Assembly (NCBI RefSeq): GCF_021404545.1
Contig: NZ_JAAWWD010000046.1
Span: forward strand, 1 to 59,977
DNA: 59,977 bases
Origin: Aestuariivita sp.
GTDB lineage: Bacteria > Pseudomonadota > Alphaproteobacteria > Rhodobacterales > Rhodobacteraceae
Direction: 5' to 3'
Below are positions 27,244-35,329 of the stretch, piece by piece. The number at the start of each line of letters is the position of its first letter. Position 1 is the stretch's first letter. The notes beneath the pieces were generated by a model. That model saw nothing but the letters and a program-made list of their open reading frames with translations. It was not told where the DNA came from and ran no database searches. Both the position numbers and the translations under genes were made by a program.

Positions 27244-27629
27244 TGCGCGTCGCCCTTCTCTTTGCCGTTCTGGCCGCCGGGCCTGCCCATGCTGAGTGGT
27301 TCTGCCAAAGCGCCCTGGCAGTCGCACCAGACAGCGCGCCGATATCCGAGTTTGGTTTGGAACTGACAATGGACGCCACGGGGCAGTTTCGGGCCGAAGG
27401 GGTCCAGACCTCCGGCCCGTTCGAATACCCCCTCGTCTGGACCGGAACCTATACGCGGTTCGACGACCAGCTCGCCCTGATCGGCCCGTTGCAAAGCGAC
27501 GGCTGGGTACAGCGATTCGAGACGCGCGCGCTCACCCGACACATGCAGGAGGATGTGATGATCCTTACAGTCTCCGATACGCCCGCCGACACCGTCACGC
27601 TGCGCTGCCTGCGCCATGATCTGAGGTAA
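27243..27629 (+). CDS. Small secreted protein of unknown function
   Basis: A 128-residue protein with a clear signal peptide (MRVALLFAVLAAGPAHA, cleavage after AHA). The mature part is short and beta-rich, with Cys in WFCQSA near its start and CLRHDLR at the C-terminus that could form a disulfide. I do not recognise the family. ATG at 27243 overlaps the permease stop by one base (a GTG one codon earlier is possible), and the next permease starts 5 bp after it. It is therefore co-expressed between the two permeases. It could be a periplasmic accessory of the purine system, but this is inference. Confidence 0.75.
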   Translation: MRVALLFAVLAAGPAHAEWFCQSALAVAPDSAPISEFGLELTMDATGQFRAEGVQTSGPFEYPLVWTGTYTRFDDQLALIGPLQSDGWVQRFETRALTRHMQEDVMILTVSDTPADTVTLRCLRHDLR

Positions 27630-27634
27630 CGCCC

Positions 27635-28555
27635 ATGGACCTGTCCTCGATTAACCCTGTGCTGCTGGTGGCTTCGCTGATGGTTGCGGCCACACCGATC
27701 CTGCTGGCCGCAATCGGCGAGTTGATCGTCGAGAAAGCCGGTGTTCTGAACCTCGGGGTCGAAGGGATGATGATCGTGGGTGCGATCTGCGGCTTTGCCA
27801 TCTCGGTCGAAACCGGATCGCCCATCGTGGGGTTCGTCGGGGCCGCGATCGGCGGGGCGCTTTTGTCGTATCTGTTCGTGATCCTCACCCAATATGCGCT
27901 GGCAAACCAAGTCGCCTCCGGGCTGGCGCTGACGCTTTTCGGGCTGGGGCTGTCCAGCCTTCTGGGCCAGGGCTATGTCGGGGTCAGACCGCCGCCCACC
28001 CCGCAACTGGATCTGCCGGTTCTGAGCGATCTGCCTGTCGTGGGGCCGATCCTCTTTTCCCATGACCCGATCCTTTACTTCGGGATCCTGCTGACCGCGG
28101 CGGTCTGGGCGATGCTGAAATTCACCCGAGTCGGGCTGATCCTGCGCGCGGTTGGGGAAAATCACGATGCCGCCCACGCGCTGGGCTATAAGGTGGTGCG
28201 CATCCGCACGCTGGCGATCCTCTTTGGCGGGGCCTGCGCTGGGCTGGGCGGGGCTTATATCTCGCTGATCCGGGTACCGCAATGGACCGAAGGCATGACC
28301 GCCGGTGCAGGATGGATCGCGCTGGCGCTGGTGGTCTTTGCCAGTTGGAAACCCTGGCGCGCGCTGCTGGGTGCCTATCTTTTTGGCGGTATCACCGTGA
28401 TGCAGCTTAACCTTCAGGCAGCAGGCGTTGCCATTCCGGTCGAGTATCTGGCAATGTCGCCCTACCTGATCACCATCCTGGTGCTTGTTGTTCTTTCGGC
28501 TGACAAAAGCAGCGCGCCTGCTTCGCTTGGCCGGATTTTCCATGCCTCGAACTAG
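27635..28555 (+). CDS. BMP-type ABC importer permease 2
   Basis: A 306-residue inner-membrane permease with about eight to nine hydrophobic segments. The conserved stretch GELIVEKAGVLNLGVEGMMIVGA lies near residues 28-50, and RAVGENHDAAHALG is a cytoplasmic coupling loop. The family partner of permease 1 is normally next to it; here the small secreted protein gene is placed between them. Confidence 0.93.
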   Translation: MDLSSINPVLLVASLMVAATPILLAAIGELIVEKAGVLNLGVEGMMIVGAICGFAISVETGSPIVGFVGAAIGGALLSYLFVILTQYALANQVASGLALTLFGLGLSSLLGQGYVGVRPPPTPQLDLPVLSDLPVVGPILFSHDPILYFGILLTAAVWAMLKFTRVGLILRAVGENHDAAHALGYKVVRIRTLAILFGGACAGLGGAYISLIRVPQWTEGMTAGAGWIALALVVFASWKPWRALLGAYLFGGITVMQLNLQAAGVAIPVEYLAMSPYLITILVLVVLSADKSSAPASLGRIFHASN

Positions 28556-28585
28556 GGGCCAAAAACCAAACCTGGGGAGACCTGA

Positions 28586-29659
28586 ATGAAACTCACAACC
28601 CTTTTGACCAGCGCCGTGATGGCGCTCGGCCTGGCGACATCCGCCTATGCCGAAGACAAGACCAAGGTCGGCTTTGTCTATGTCGGACCGGTCGGCGATG
28701 GCGGCTGGACGTTCACCCACGATCAGGGCCGCAAGGCGGTCGAGGCCGAATTTGGCGATGCCGTGGAGACCGTGTTCGTCGAGAATGTGGCCGAAGGCCC
28801 GGATGCCGAACGTGTGCTGACCCAGATGGCACTGAACGGCGCGGACCTGATCTTTACCACCTCGTTCGGGTTCGGAGAGGCCACGATCAACGTCGCCAGC
28901 CGGTTCCCTGATGTGAAATTCGAGCATGCGACGGGCTATCAGCGGGCCGACAACGTCTCGACCTATTCGGCACGGTTCTATGAAGGCCGCGCGGTGCAGG
29001 GCCATATCGCGGGTTCAATGACGGAATCGAACATCATCGGCTATATCGCCTCCTACCCCATCCCCGAAGTGATCCGGGGCATCAACTCCGCCTATCTGCA
29101 TGCCAAGAAGGCCAACCCGGATGTCGAGTTCCGTATCGTCTGGGTCTACACGTGGTTCGATCCCGCCAAAGAGGCCGATGCCGCCAAGGCCCTGATCGAA
29201 CAGGGCGCGGATGTGATCCTGCAACATACCGATTCGACTGCTCCCCATGCCGCGGCTCAGGAGGCCGGGAATGTCGTGGCTTTCGGCCAGGCCTCTGACA
29301 TGTCGCAATACGCGCCCTTCCCACGGGTCAGTGCCATCCTGGACGTCTGGGCGCCTTATTACATCGCCCGCACCCAGGCGGTCATGGACGGCACCTGGGA
29401 AAGCGTCGACACCTGGCACGGCATCAGCGAAGGCATGGTCGGTATTGGCGAGATCACCGACGCGGTGCCCGCCGAGGTCAAGGCCGAAGCGCTGGCGCTG
29501 AAAGAAGCGCTGCGCACGGGCGCGTACCATGCGTTCACTGGCCCCATCAACAAACAGGACGGCTCGGTCTGGCTGGCTGACGGCGAGGTTGCCGATGACG
29601 CCACACTTGCCGGGATGACCTTTTACATCCAAGGGATCGAGGGCGAGATTCCCAACTGA
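28586..29659 (+). CDS. BMP-family substrate-binding lipoprotein-like protein
   Basis: A 357-residue periplasmic binding protein. The signal peptide MKLTTLLTSAVMALGLATSAYA ends in AYA-E; no lipobox Cys is seen, so it is probably soluble. The mature start KVGFVYVGPVGDGGWTFTHDQGR is the ligand-binding opening of PnrA/BMP proteins, which bind purine nucleosides or nucleobases. Last gene of the xdhABC-transporter operon and followed by a strong terminator, consistent with xanthine or hypoxanthine uptake feeding XdhAB. Confidence 0.93.
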   Translation: MKLTTLLTSAVMALGLATSAYAEDKTKVGFVYVGPVGDGGWTFTHDQGRKAVEAEFGDAVETVFVENVAEGPDAERVLTQMALNGADLIFTTSFGFGEATINVASRFPDVKFEHATGYQRADNVSTYSARFYEGRAVQGHIAGSMTESNIIGYIASYPIPEVIRGINSAYLHAKKANPDVEFRIVWVYTWFDPAKEADAAKALIEQGADVILQHTDSTAPHAAAQEAGNVVAFGQASDMSQYAPFPRVSAILDVWAPYYIARTQAVMDGTWESVDTWHGISEGMVGIGEITDAVPAEVKAEALALKEALRTGAYHAFTGPINKQDGSVWLADGEVADDATLAGMTFYIQGIEGEIPN

Positions 29660-29681
29660 CCTTCGAGTGAGCTAAAGGATC

Positions 29682-29710
29682 AAAGGCCCCGCAAATCGGG
29701 GCCTTTTTTT
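29682..29710 (+). terminator. Rho-independent terminator of the xdh-transporter operon
   Basis: AAAGGCCCCG-CAAAT-CGGGGCCTTT followed by an unbroken T-run, about 22 bp after the binding-protein stop. A textbook intrinsic terminator on the plus strand. Confidence 0.92.
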
Positions 29711-30112
29711 GTGCGCAACAGCCCCCTCCGGACATGACCACGACAAGAGGCACCCCAAGACCCCGGCCTGGCACACAAAGCACCTGGCCGAGCATGCAAG
29801 GGAAGTGGCCCACGCCCTGCACCAAACACAGATACCGCAACTCAGATCCGCGTCGCAGGTTTGGTCCGACACGCAGAGATCAACGGGCAGGTTCGCAAAG
29901 CCCATCCGGTCAGATCACGCTATCCAGAGGCCGGATACCCATTGCTGCTGCAACATCGGCAAGCCGGAGAAAGCGAAAAAAACTCAAGCCATCAACCCAC
30001 CGTCATCAGGCTGCGATCCGGCCTTAGCGACGTGTCGGAGCTAAATTCAGCCCGCATCGTCCCCGGCACTCCCAAAAATTGAAACGGGGTTGTATTCGCT
30101 CCCACAATCATA
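29711..30112. other. Gene-free stretch
   Basis: About 400 bp between the purine operon terminator and the metallo-hydrolase leader. Short open frames exist on both strands, but none has a ribosome-binding site or a recognisable product. The last 40 bp become AT-rich and probably hold the promoter of the downstream pair. Confidence 0.5.
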
Positions 30113-30136
30113 TCATATTCATTAAATAGAATTTGT
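30113..30136 (+). promoter_or_regulatory. Putative SoxR operator before the metallo-hydrolase pair
   Basis: The reverse complement reads ACAAATTC-N8-GAATATGA and matches 19 of 24 positions of the perfect inverted repeat in the soxW-soxX gap (42291-42314), including ATTC-N8-GAAT. It ends 13 bp before the ATG and directly before the Shine-Dalgarno GGGGAGG, a position suited to repression. SoxR binding is inferred from the shared sequence. Confidence 0.6.
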
Positions 30137-30149
30137 TGGGGAGGATCAC

Positions 30150-31067
30150 ATGAAACTTGATCGCAGGCGTGTCCTTGCGGGCCTGGGTGGTTTGGCGCTG
30201 GCTGGGGGTCCGTCGATATCCTTTGCGCGCACCGGTGTACAGCTGGGGCAGAGCACGCTCGACAGCGTCAGCGACGGCCATCTCGTTCTGCCCGGCAGCA
30301 TGTTTTTTGAAGGGCTGCCCGAGGCACCTGTGGGTGAGATCCTGGCCAGGCACGGGCTGTCTTCGGAGCAGCTGATGCCGCCCTGTAACCTGACCTTGCT
30401 GCGCCAACCCGACAAGACGGTCCTTTTCGATGCCGGCGCCGGGTCGGCCTTCATGCCGAGCGCCGGCGCGTTGTTCGACAGCCTCGATACGCTGGGGGTC
30501 TCGCCAGAGGAGATCACGCACGTGATCTTTACCCATGGCCATCCCGATCACCTTTGGGGGCTTCTGGACGATTTTGACGATCCGGTCTTTCCGGACGCGG
30601 AATTGATGATCGGGCGGACCGAATGGGATTATTGGATGGACCCCGACACGATCGACACCATCGGTGAGGCGCGCGCCTCCTTTGCCGTGGGCGCCGCCCG
30701 CAGGCTCGCCATGGTCGAGGATCAGATCCGGTTCTTCGATGACGGTGACGAGGTGCTGCCGGGCGTCATGGCCCATGCCACATATGGCCACACACCGGGA
30801 CATATGTCGTTCGAGCTGCGCGAGGGATCGAACGCCGTGATGGTCGGAGGCGATGCAATCGGCAACCAGCATGTGGCCTTTGCCCGCCCGGACTGGCCCA
30901 GTGGCGCAGATCAGGATCCCGATATGGGGGCTGAAACACGCATGCGGCTGCTGGATCGGCTTGCGGCGGACAGGATCATGCTGATGGGCTTTCACCTGCC
31001 GGACGGCGGATTGGGCCGGGTCGAACGCGACGGGGACGCGTATAGATTTCTATCGGAGGATATGTGA
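30150..31067 (+). CDS. Exported metallo-beta-lactamase-fold hydrolase
   Basis: A 305-residue periplasmic metal hydrolase. The N-terminus KLDRRRVLAGLGGLALAGG is a twin-arginine signal, so it is exported folded. The full metal site is present: THGHPDH (His129, His131, Asp133, His134), GHTPGH, GGDAIG and the last His in MGFHLP. Similar hydrolases occur at the ends of sox clusters (SoxG/SoxH of Paracoccus), with suggested thiol or persulfide substrates; the reaction is unproven. It overlaps the next gene by one base. The leader carries a putative SoxR operator. Confidence 0.87.
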   Translation: MKLDRRRVLAGLGGLALAGGPSISFARTGVQLGQSTLDSVSDGHLVLPGSMFFEGLPEAPVGEILARHGLSSEQLMPPCNLTLLRQPDKTVLFDAGAGSAFMPSAGALFDSLDTLGVSPEEITHVIFTHGHPDHLWGLLDDFDDPVFPDAELMIGRTEWDYWMDPDTIDTIGEARASFAVGAARRLAMVEDQIRFFDDGDEVLPGVMAHATYGHTPGHMSFELREGSNAVMVGGDAIGNQHVAFARPDWPSGADQDPDMGAETRMRLLDRLAADRIMLMGFHLPDGGLGRVERDGDAYRFLSEDM

Positions 31068-32005
31068 TGCGCTGGATACTACCTTTTCTGATCGCCACAG
31101 GCGCCCACGCCAGCGAGGATATCGCGGACAAGTATCCCGGCTCCCTGCTCTATGACAAACCGGTGGAGTTCATCCCTGGCGTCTTTTCCGCCATTGGGGC
31201 GACCGCTCCACCGACCTATGAGAATGCGGGGCACAACAACAATCTCAGCTTCATCGTGACAGGCGACGGCGTCGTCGTAATCAACGGGGGCGCAGCCTAT
31301 GGTCTGGCCAAGGCGTTGCATGACGAAATCAAGGCGATCACCGATCAGCCGGTAAAGCTGGTCTTTAACGAGAACGGTCAAGGGCATGCGGTTCTGGGCA
31401 ACAACTACTGGACCGAGCAGGGTGTGCCCATCGTGGCGCATGTCGATGCCGCGATGGAGGTCGCGGAGTATGGCGGCAGTATTCTGGAGAGTATGAAGCG
31501 CTACAACCGCGATCAGGCGGAAGGCACCCGGCTGCAAGGCCCGACCGAGACGTTCGAGGATGCCTATGTCGTTGAAATGGGCGATTTCCGGATCGAGGCA
31601 CGGTATCTGGGCCCGGCCCACTCGCCCGGCGACATCGTGGTCTGGCTGCCGGATCAGAGTCTGGTGATTTCGGGGGATGTGGCATTTCACGAACGGATGC
31701 TTCCGATATTCGAGCATACCTACACCGCCGACTGGTTGGAGACCTGGGATACCGCGTTCGAGGCGCTGGGTGCCACCTATGTCATTCCCGGTCATGGGCA
31801 TCCGACCAACATGGATCAGGTGCGGCGCTACACCAAAGGGTATCTGGAATATCTCAGGGAACAGATCGGCGCGCATATCGATGCCGGTGGCGGGCTGGCC
31901 GAAGCCTATTATGTGGACCAATCGCCCTATGCCAATCTTGACACCTTCGAAGAGCTGGCGACCAAGAACGCCGGCCGGGTGTTCGAGCAGATGGAGTTTG
32001 AATAG
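31067..32005 (+). CDS. Metallo-beta-lactamase-fold protein, degenerate metal site (SoxH-like)
   Basis: A 312-residue protein with a short signal peptide (MRWILPFLIATGAHA). The beta-lactamase fold is evident, but the first metal motif THxHxDH is replaced by N101-E-N-G-Q-G-H107, and the preceding strand has VVINGG instead of the usual IDTG. Later ligands appear kept: PAHSPGD, SGDVAF and PGHGHP. Metal-1 binding must therefore differ or be lost. I relate it to SoxH-type proteins of sox clusters with moderate confidence. ATG at 31067 with GGAGG upstream is preferred to the GTG one codon earlier. Convergent with the YeeE/YedE gene. Confidence 0.82.
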   Translation: MRWILPFLIATGAHASEDIADKYPGSLLYDKPVEFIPGVFSAIGATAPPTYENAGHNNNLSFIVTGDGVVVINGGAAYGLAKALHDEIKAITDQPVKLVFNENGQGHAVLGNNYWTEQGVPIVAHVDAAMEVAEYGGSILESMKRYNRDQAEGTRLQGPTETFEDAYVVEMGDFRIEARYLGPAHSPGDIVVWLPDQSLVISGDVAFHERMLPIFEHTYTADWLETWDTAFEALGATYVIPGHGHPTNMDQVRRYTKGYLEYLREQIGAHIDAGGGLAEAYYVDQSPYANLDTFEELATKNAGRVFEQMEFE

Positions 32006-32160
32006 GCATCCCTCGGGATAAATCCGATCATGGTATCGCGACCTTGATCCAGCGCTGCGGGCGCCGATATCCGGACCTGCTCAGGCAGCGGGTCGGGTTG
32101 ATTCCAGGACCGCTCTGTTGGCGCAGGCCCCGCCAGGAGGTGCCGCAGCGATAACCGCCG

Positions 32161-33222
32161 TCAGGCCGCCCTGGCCAACCAGCCGCGCTGCATCAGCCGG
32201 TGGGTCAGCATCGCACCGACCCACATGCAAAAGACGGCGACCCACGCCGTAAGCGCGAACACCGACCCGCCGGACATCCCCGCGCCCACAGCACAGCCGC
32301 CCGCCAGCATACTGCCGAACCCCATGAGCACAGCACCGATCAGATAACGCTCCATGGGCGTATCCGGGCCGAACCGGTCGATCTTGGCCTCGCGGGTGAC
32401 AAGCGCCATCAGCCCGGCACCGAAAAAGACGCCTGGAACCAGCCCAATCCCGAAATTCAGCGGCAGTTCGGAGCTGTTGACCAGCCCCATCAATGTATCC
32501 GTCGCAGGCCCGGTGAATGTCACCGAAGAGATCGGCACCACCTCGAAGGAGGTTTGGGAAATCCCATAGGTTAAGAACCACCCCAACCCCACGGCGAGCC
32601 CGACCCCGGCGGCCGCAATGGCGCGGGTGGGCGCCACCTGGTTGCGGCGGGACAGCCCGAAGGTCAGCAGCACCGCCGCGCCCGCCAGGATTGCCACCAT
32701 GGTGGAAGACAGCCCCATCTGCGTCAGAAGGCTGCGGTCCTCCCCTCCCTGCACCAGCCAAAGTGCCGAGAGGTTCTCGCGCGCGGGGGCCAGCGCCCCG
32801 CGCAGGCTGGCTTGCGCGACCAGCGTCAGCACCAGCCCGGTGACGATTGCGCGCAGGTTGCCGGTGGCCGACAGCACCAGAAGGCGGCTGGCGCAGCCGC
32901 GCGCCAGGATCATACCGCACCCGAACAACAGCCCGCCGATGATCGCGCCCGACAGGCTGCCCGTGGTGGCAAGCTGGCGGGATTCGGACACATCCAGCCA
33001 ACCGATTGCAATCGCGCCCTGCACCGACGCGACCGCTGCCCCAAAGGCGATCAACCAGATATGAAGACGCGGTCCAAGCTTGCCTTCGGAAACCTCGACA
33101 CAGGCCGCGCGCAGACAAAATCGCGAATGCTGCGCCATCGCACCAAAAAGCAGACCAACCAAACAGCCTGCCATCGCCAGCACGGCGCCATCGCCAAATT
33201 GATCGATCAATGCCTCAAACAC
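32161..33222 (-). CDS. YeeE/YedE-family transporter, probable thiosulfate/sulfur uptake
   Basis: A 353-residue inner-membrane protein with about nine to ten transmembrane segments. The Cys motifs of the family are present: HSRFCLRAAC near residues 32-41, CGMILARGCAS, and a late GGCAVGAG. In characterised relatives (YeeE/TsuA), such cysteines line a thiosulfate pathway. Here it lies at the distal end of the sox locus on the same strand as soxF. The 272 bp between it and the DUF302 gene show no recognisable gene or strong terminator. A second family member lies at 44556-45608. Confidence 0.88.
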   Translation of the reverse strand: MFEALIDQFGDGAVLAMAGCLVGLLFGAMAQHSRFCLRAACVEVSEGKLGPRLHIWLIAFGAAVASVQGAIAIGWLDVSESRQLATTGSLSGAIIGGLLFGCGMILARGCASRLLVLSATGNLRAIVTGLVLTLVAQASLRGALAPARENLSALWLVQGGEDRSLLTQMGLSSTMVAILAGAAVLLTFGLSRRNQVAPTRAIAAAGVGLAVGLGWFLTYGISQTSFEVVPISSVTFTGPATDTLMGLVNSSELPLNFGIGLVPGVFFGAGLMALVTREAKIDRFGPDTPMERYLIGAVLMGFGSMLAGGCAVGAGMSGGSVFALTAWVAVFCMWVGAMLTHRLMQRGWLARAA

Positions 33223-33494
33223 GCATCGGTCCTTTCAATGGGCCATGGCTACTGTGGGCAGGGCCTTTCTGCCTTGATGTGGGTCAACTCGATGCGCGAC
33301 CACTGCTGTCCATTCCCCTCCAGACGGCGAAACCCAGAGTTGGCACCACCAATCCAAGCTTGCGGCAGGCATCGGCAAGACCGATCGGGACCACAAGCAG
33401 TTGAGGCGCGCGCGGGCTTCCTCCAGATTGCCACCAAGATGATCCGCGCCTGGCGTGCAGTGAGACGTCAGGCAACCTCAGGCTAGGATCGCTG

Positions 33495-33926
33495 CTATTC
33501 CATCGCCTCTTGCACAATGGCATCCAAAAGCGCCTGCACCTCCTGCATCTCCCCTTCGGGGTAGGTGCGATAGCCGATCATGATCTCACCTTCCTGATCG
33601 GCCACGAAGATCCCATAGGGGCAATGGGCGATGTTCATCGGGTTGACCTCCATCACCTTGCGCGACAACTGAGCCGAGCAAAACAGAAAGATGTCCGCCT
33701 CTGTAAAGAGCGCCTTGTCGCTGCCCACATCGGCGGCGGTACGGTTGAGCATCTCGCCGGTATGGCTGACATAGTCGATCACCAGCCCGCGCCCGACAAT
33801 CGCACTTTCCACGGCAAAGGCCGCGTCCTCAAAGCTGCCGTCGAAAGGATATGTGACGGCCTGATCCGCAGCGGCCACCGGTCCTGCGGCAAAAGCCAGC
33901 AAGGCGGCAAGAATGAAACGTCGCAT
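33495..33926 (-). CDS. DUF302 domain protein, exported
   Basis: A 143-residue protein with signal peptide MRRFILAALLAFAAGPVAAA. The DUF302 fold is suggested by the GSFEDAAFAVESAIVGRGLVI start and the NIAHCPYGIFV segment, with Cys residues in LFCSAQ and AHCPYG that could bind metal or sulfur. ATG at 33926 directly precedes the signal peptide; ten extra upstream codons are rejected. It follows soxF by 86 bp. DUF302 proteins recur beside sulfur-oxidation genes; the function is unknown. Confidence 0.83.
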   Translation of the reverse strand: MRRFILAALLAFAAGPVAAADQAVTYPFDGSFEDAAFAVESAIVGRGLVIDYVSHTGEMLNRTAADVGSDKALFTEADIFLFCSAQLSRKVMEVNPMNIAHCPYGIFVADQEGEIMIGYRTYPEGEMQEVQALLDAIVQEAME

Positions 33927-33977
33927 CTGATGATATCCTCTGTGATTGCAACACAACCCAAGCAGAGTCGGGCCGCC

Positions 33978-34002
33978 CGGGCCTTGATAAATGTCAGGCC
34001 CG
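33978..34002 (-). terminator. Weak stem-loop after soxF
   Basis: Arms CGGGCCT and AGGCCCG around an 11-nt loop, 10 bp after the soxF stop. No T-run follows, so it may only attenuate transcription into the DUF302 gene. Confidence 0.35.
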
Positions 34003-34012
34003 AGCCCATTGA

Positions 34013-35281
34013 TTAGCTGAACATGTCCGCCGTGATACCGGCATACCAGCCTTCGGATTCCTCATAGGTCGCACGGCGCACATCGCTGCTTTCACCCGTC
34101 GAAGAGATGAACCCGTCGACCTTGGCAATCTTTTCCTCCGTCGCCTCATAGGTGGCGCCAACCTTGACCCCGTCATTGGTGTCGATCAGCGACCAGCACG
34201 TGTTGGAGAACTTGGCCGGGAACACCCGCGAGCCTGTCAGCGCCCCACGCACCGCATTTGCGCAGACCTTGGCCTGGCTGTTGGCCGAAAAGCCGGATTT
34301 CGGCATGTCGCCCTGTTGGCTCGCATCGCCCAGAACATAGACGTCGGGATCCGCCTTGGTGCTCATGTCAGCGGCGTTCACCGGGGCCCAGTTGCCATCC
34401 GTCACACCCGCCATCTCGGCGATGCGACCGGCTTTCATCGCAGGAATGACGTTGCAGGCATCGACCTGTGTCACCTCGCCATCAATGCTGACCGTCATCG
34501 CCGCGGGATCAACCGACACGTTGCCACCGCCGAAATCCGACCCGATCCAGTCGATCATGCCCTCGTAATGGTTGGCCCACCCCTCTTGAAAGAGCGCCAT
34601 CTTGGAGAATTTCTCCTTGGGATCCGCGACGATGATCTTGGCCGTCGGATTACTCGCCTTGAGCGCATGCGCGACCATCGAGATCCGCTCATACGGTCCC
34701 GGCGGGCAACGGAACGGGTTCGGCGGAGCCACCATCGCAAAGGTGCCACCTTCGGGCATGTTCAGGATCTGCGCCCTGAGCAACTCGGCCTGGGATCCGC
34801 CCTTATAGGCATGCGGCATGGCGTTCTGCGCGCTCAGATCCCAGCCTTCGACCGACCCGCCTATGAAATCGATACCCGGGCTGAGGATCAGCTTGTCATA
34901 TGGCAGGCTTCCACCGCCGGCGAGGCTGACCGTCTTGGCCTCTCGGTCCACATCCACCGCCCAGTCATGCACGACGTTGATCCCATACTTGGCGGCCAGC
35001 GTGCCGTAATTGTGGCCCAGATCGTCGATCTCTTTGAACCCGCCGATATAGAGGTTCGAGAAAAAGCAGGTGAAATAGGTGCGCGAGGGCTCGATCAGGG
35101 TGACGTTGATCGCCCCGTCACTGTCTTTTGCCAGATAGCGGGCCGCCGTTGCCCCGCCCGCGCCGCCGCCCACGACAACTACGTTGGGTTTTCCATGCCC
35201 TTCGGCCAACAGGACGGGCGCCTTGAGCGTCGCGGCGGCCGCAGCGCCCGCGCCCATGAACAAGCGTCTATTCAATGTCAT
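34013..35281 (-). CDS. soxF: SoxF, flavocytochrome c sulfide dehydrogenase flavoprotein
   Basis: This 422-residue FAD protein of the periplasm has the twin-arginine signal MTLNRRLFMGAGAAAAATL. The dinucleotide fold VVVVGGGAGGATAARYL is near residues 34-50, followed by FTCFFSN (a likely redox Cys), the middle GPYERISMVAH and GDASQQGDMPKSG; the C-terminal FCSD domain has another Cys (SNTCWSLI). With SoxE it forms a flavocytochrome that oxidises sulfide and may reactivate the Sox system. It lies 33 bp after soxE, directly behind an intrinsic terminator. Confidence 0.95.
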   Translation of the reverse strand: MTLNRRLFMGAGAAAAATLKAPVLLAEGHGKPNVVVVGGGAGGATAARYLAKDSDGAINVTLIEPSRTYFTCFFSNLYIGGFKEIDDLGHNYGTLAAKYGINVVHDWAVDVDREAKTVSLAGGGSLPYDKLILSPGIDFIGGSVEGWDLSAQNAMPHAYKGGSQAELLRAQILNMPEGGTFAMVAPPNPFRCPPGPYERISMVAHALKASNPTAKIIVADPKEKFSKMALFQEGWANHYEGMIDWIGSDFGGGNVSVDPAAMTVSIDGEVTQVDACNVIPAMKAGRIAEMAGVTDGNWAPVNAADMSTKADPDVYVLGDASQQGDMPKSGFSANSQAKVCANAVRGALTGSRVFPAKFSNTCWSLIDTNDGVKVGATYEATEEKIAKVDGFISSTGESSDVRRATYEESEGWYAGITADMFS

Positions 35282-35295
35282 TTTCGTTCTCCTCC

Positions 35296-35329
35296 CAAAG
35301 AAAAAGGGACCTTGTTAATCAAGGTCCCT
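35296..35329 (-). terminator. Intrinsic terminator across the soxE stop codon
   Basis: Perfect 10-bp stem AGGGACCTTG/CAAGGTCCCT (35320-35329 with 35305-35314) with a 5-nt loop that contains the soxE TAA. In the minus direction it is followed by TTTTTCTTT. It is a strong terminator by shape, located inside the sox operon just before soxF. Confidence 0.85.

Noticed and set aside
27449-29005. 518-codon open frame antisense to the purine importer genes
   Set aside because: Low-complexity Asp/Arg/Gln-rich shadow of three well-supported genes.
29711-30112. Small proteins of about 70-110 codons on plus and minus
   Set aside because: Three overlapping frames on the same bases with unbiased composition and no coding signals.
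33223-33494. Short open frames on both strands between the YeeE/YedE and DUF302 genes
   Set aside because: No ribosome-binding site, start context or recognisable product; left as intergenic.
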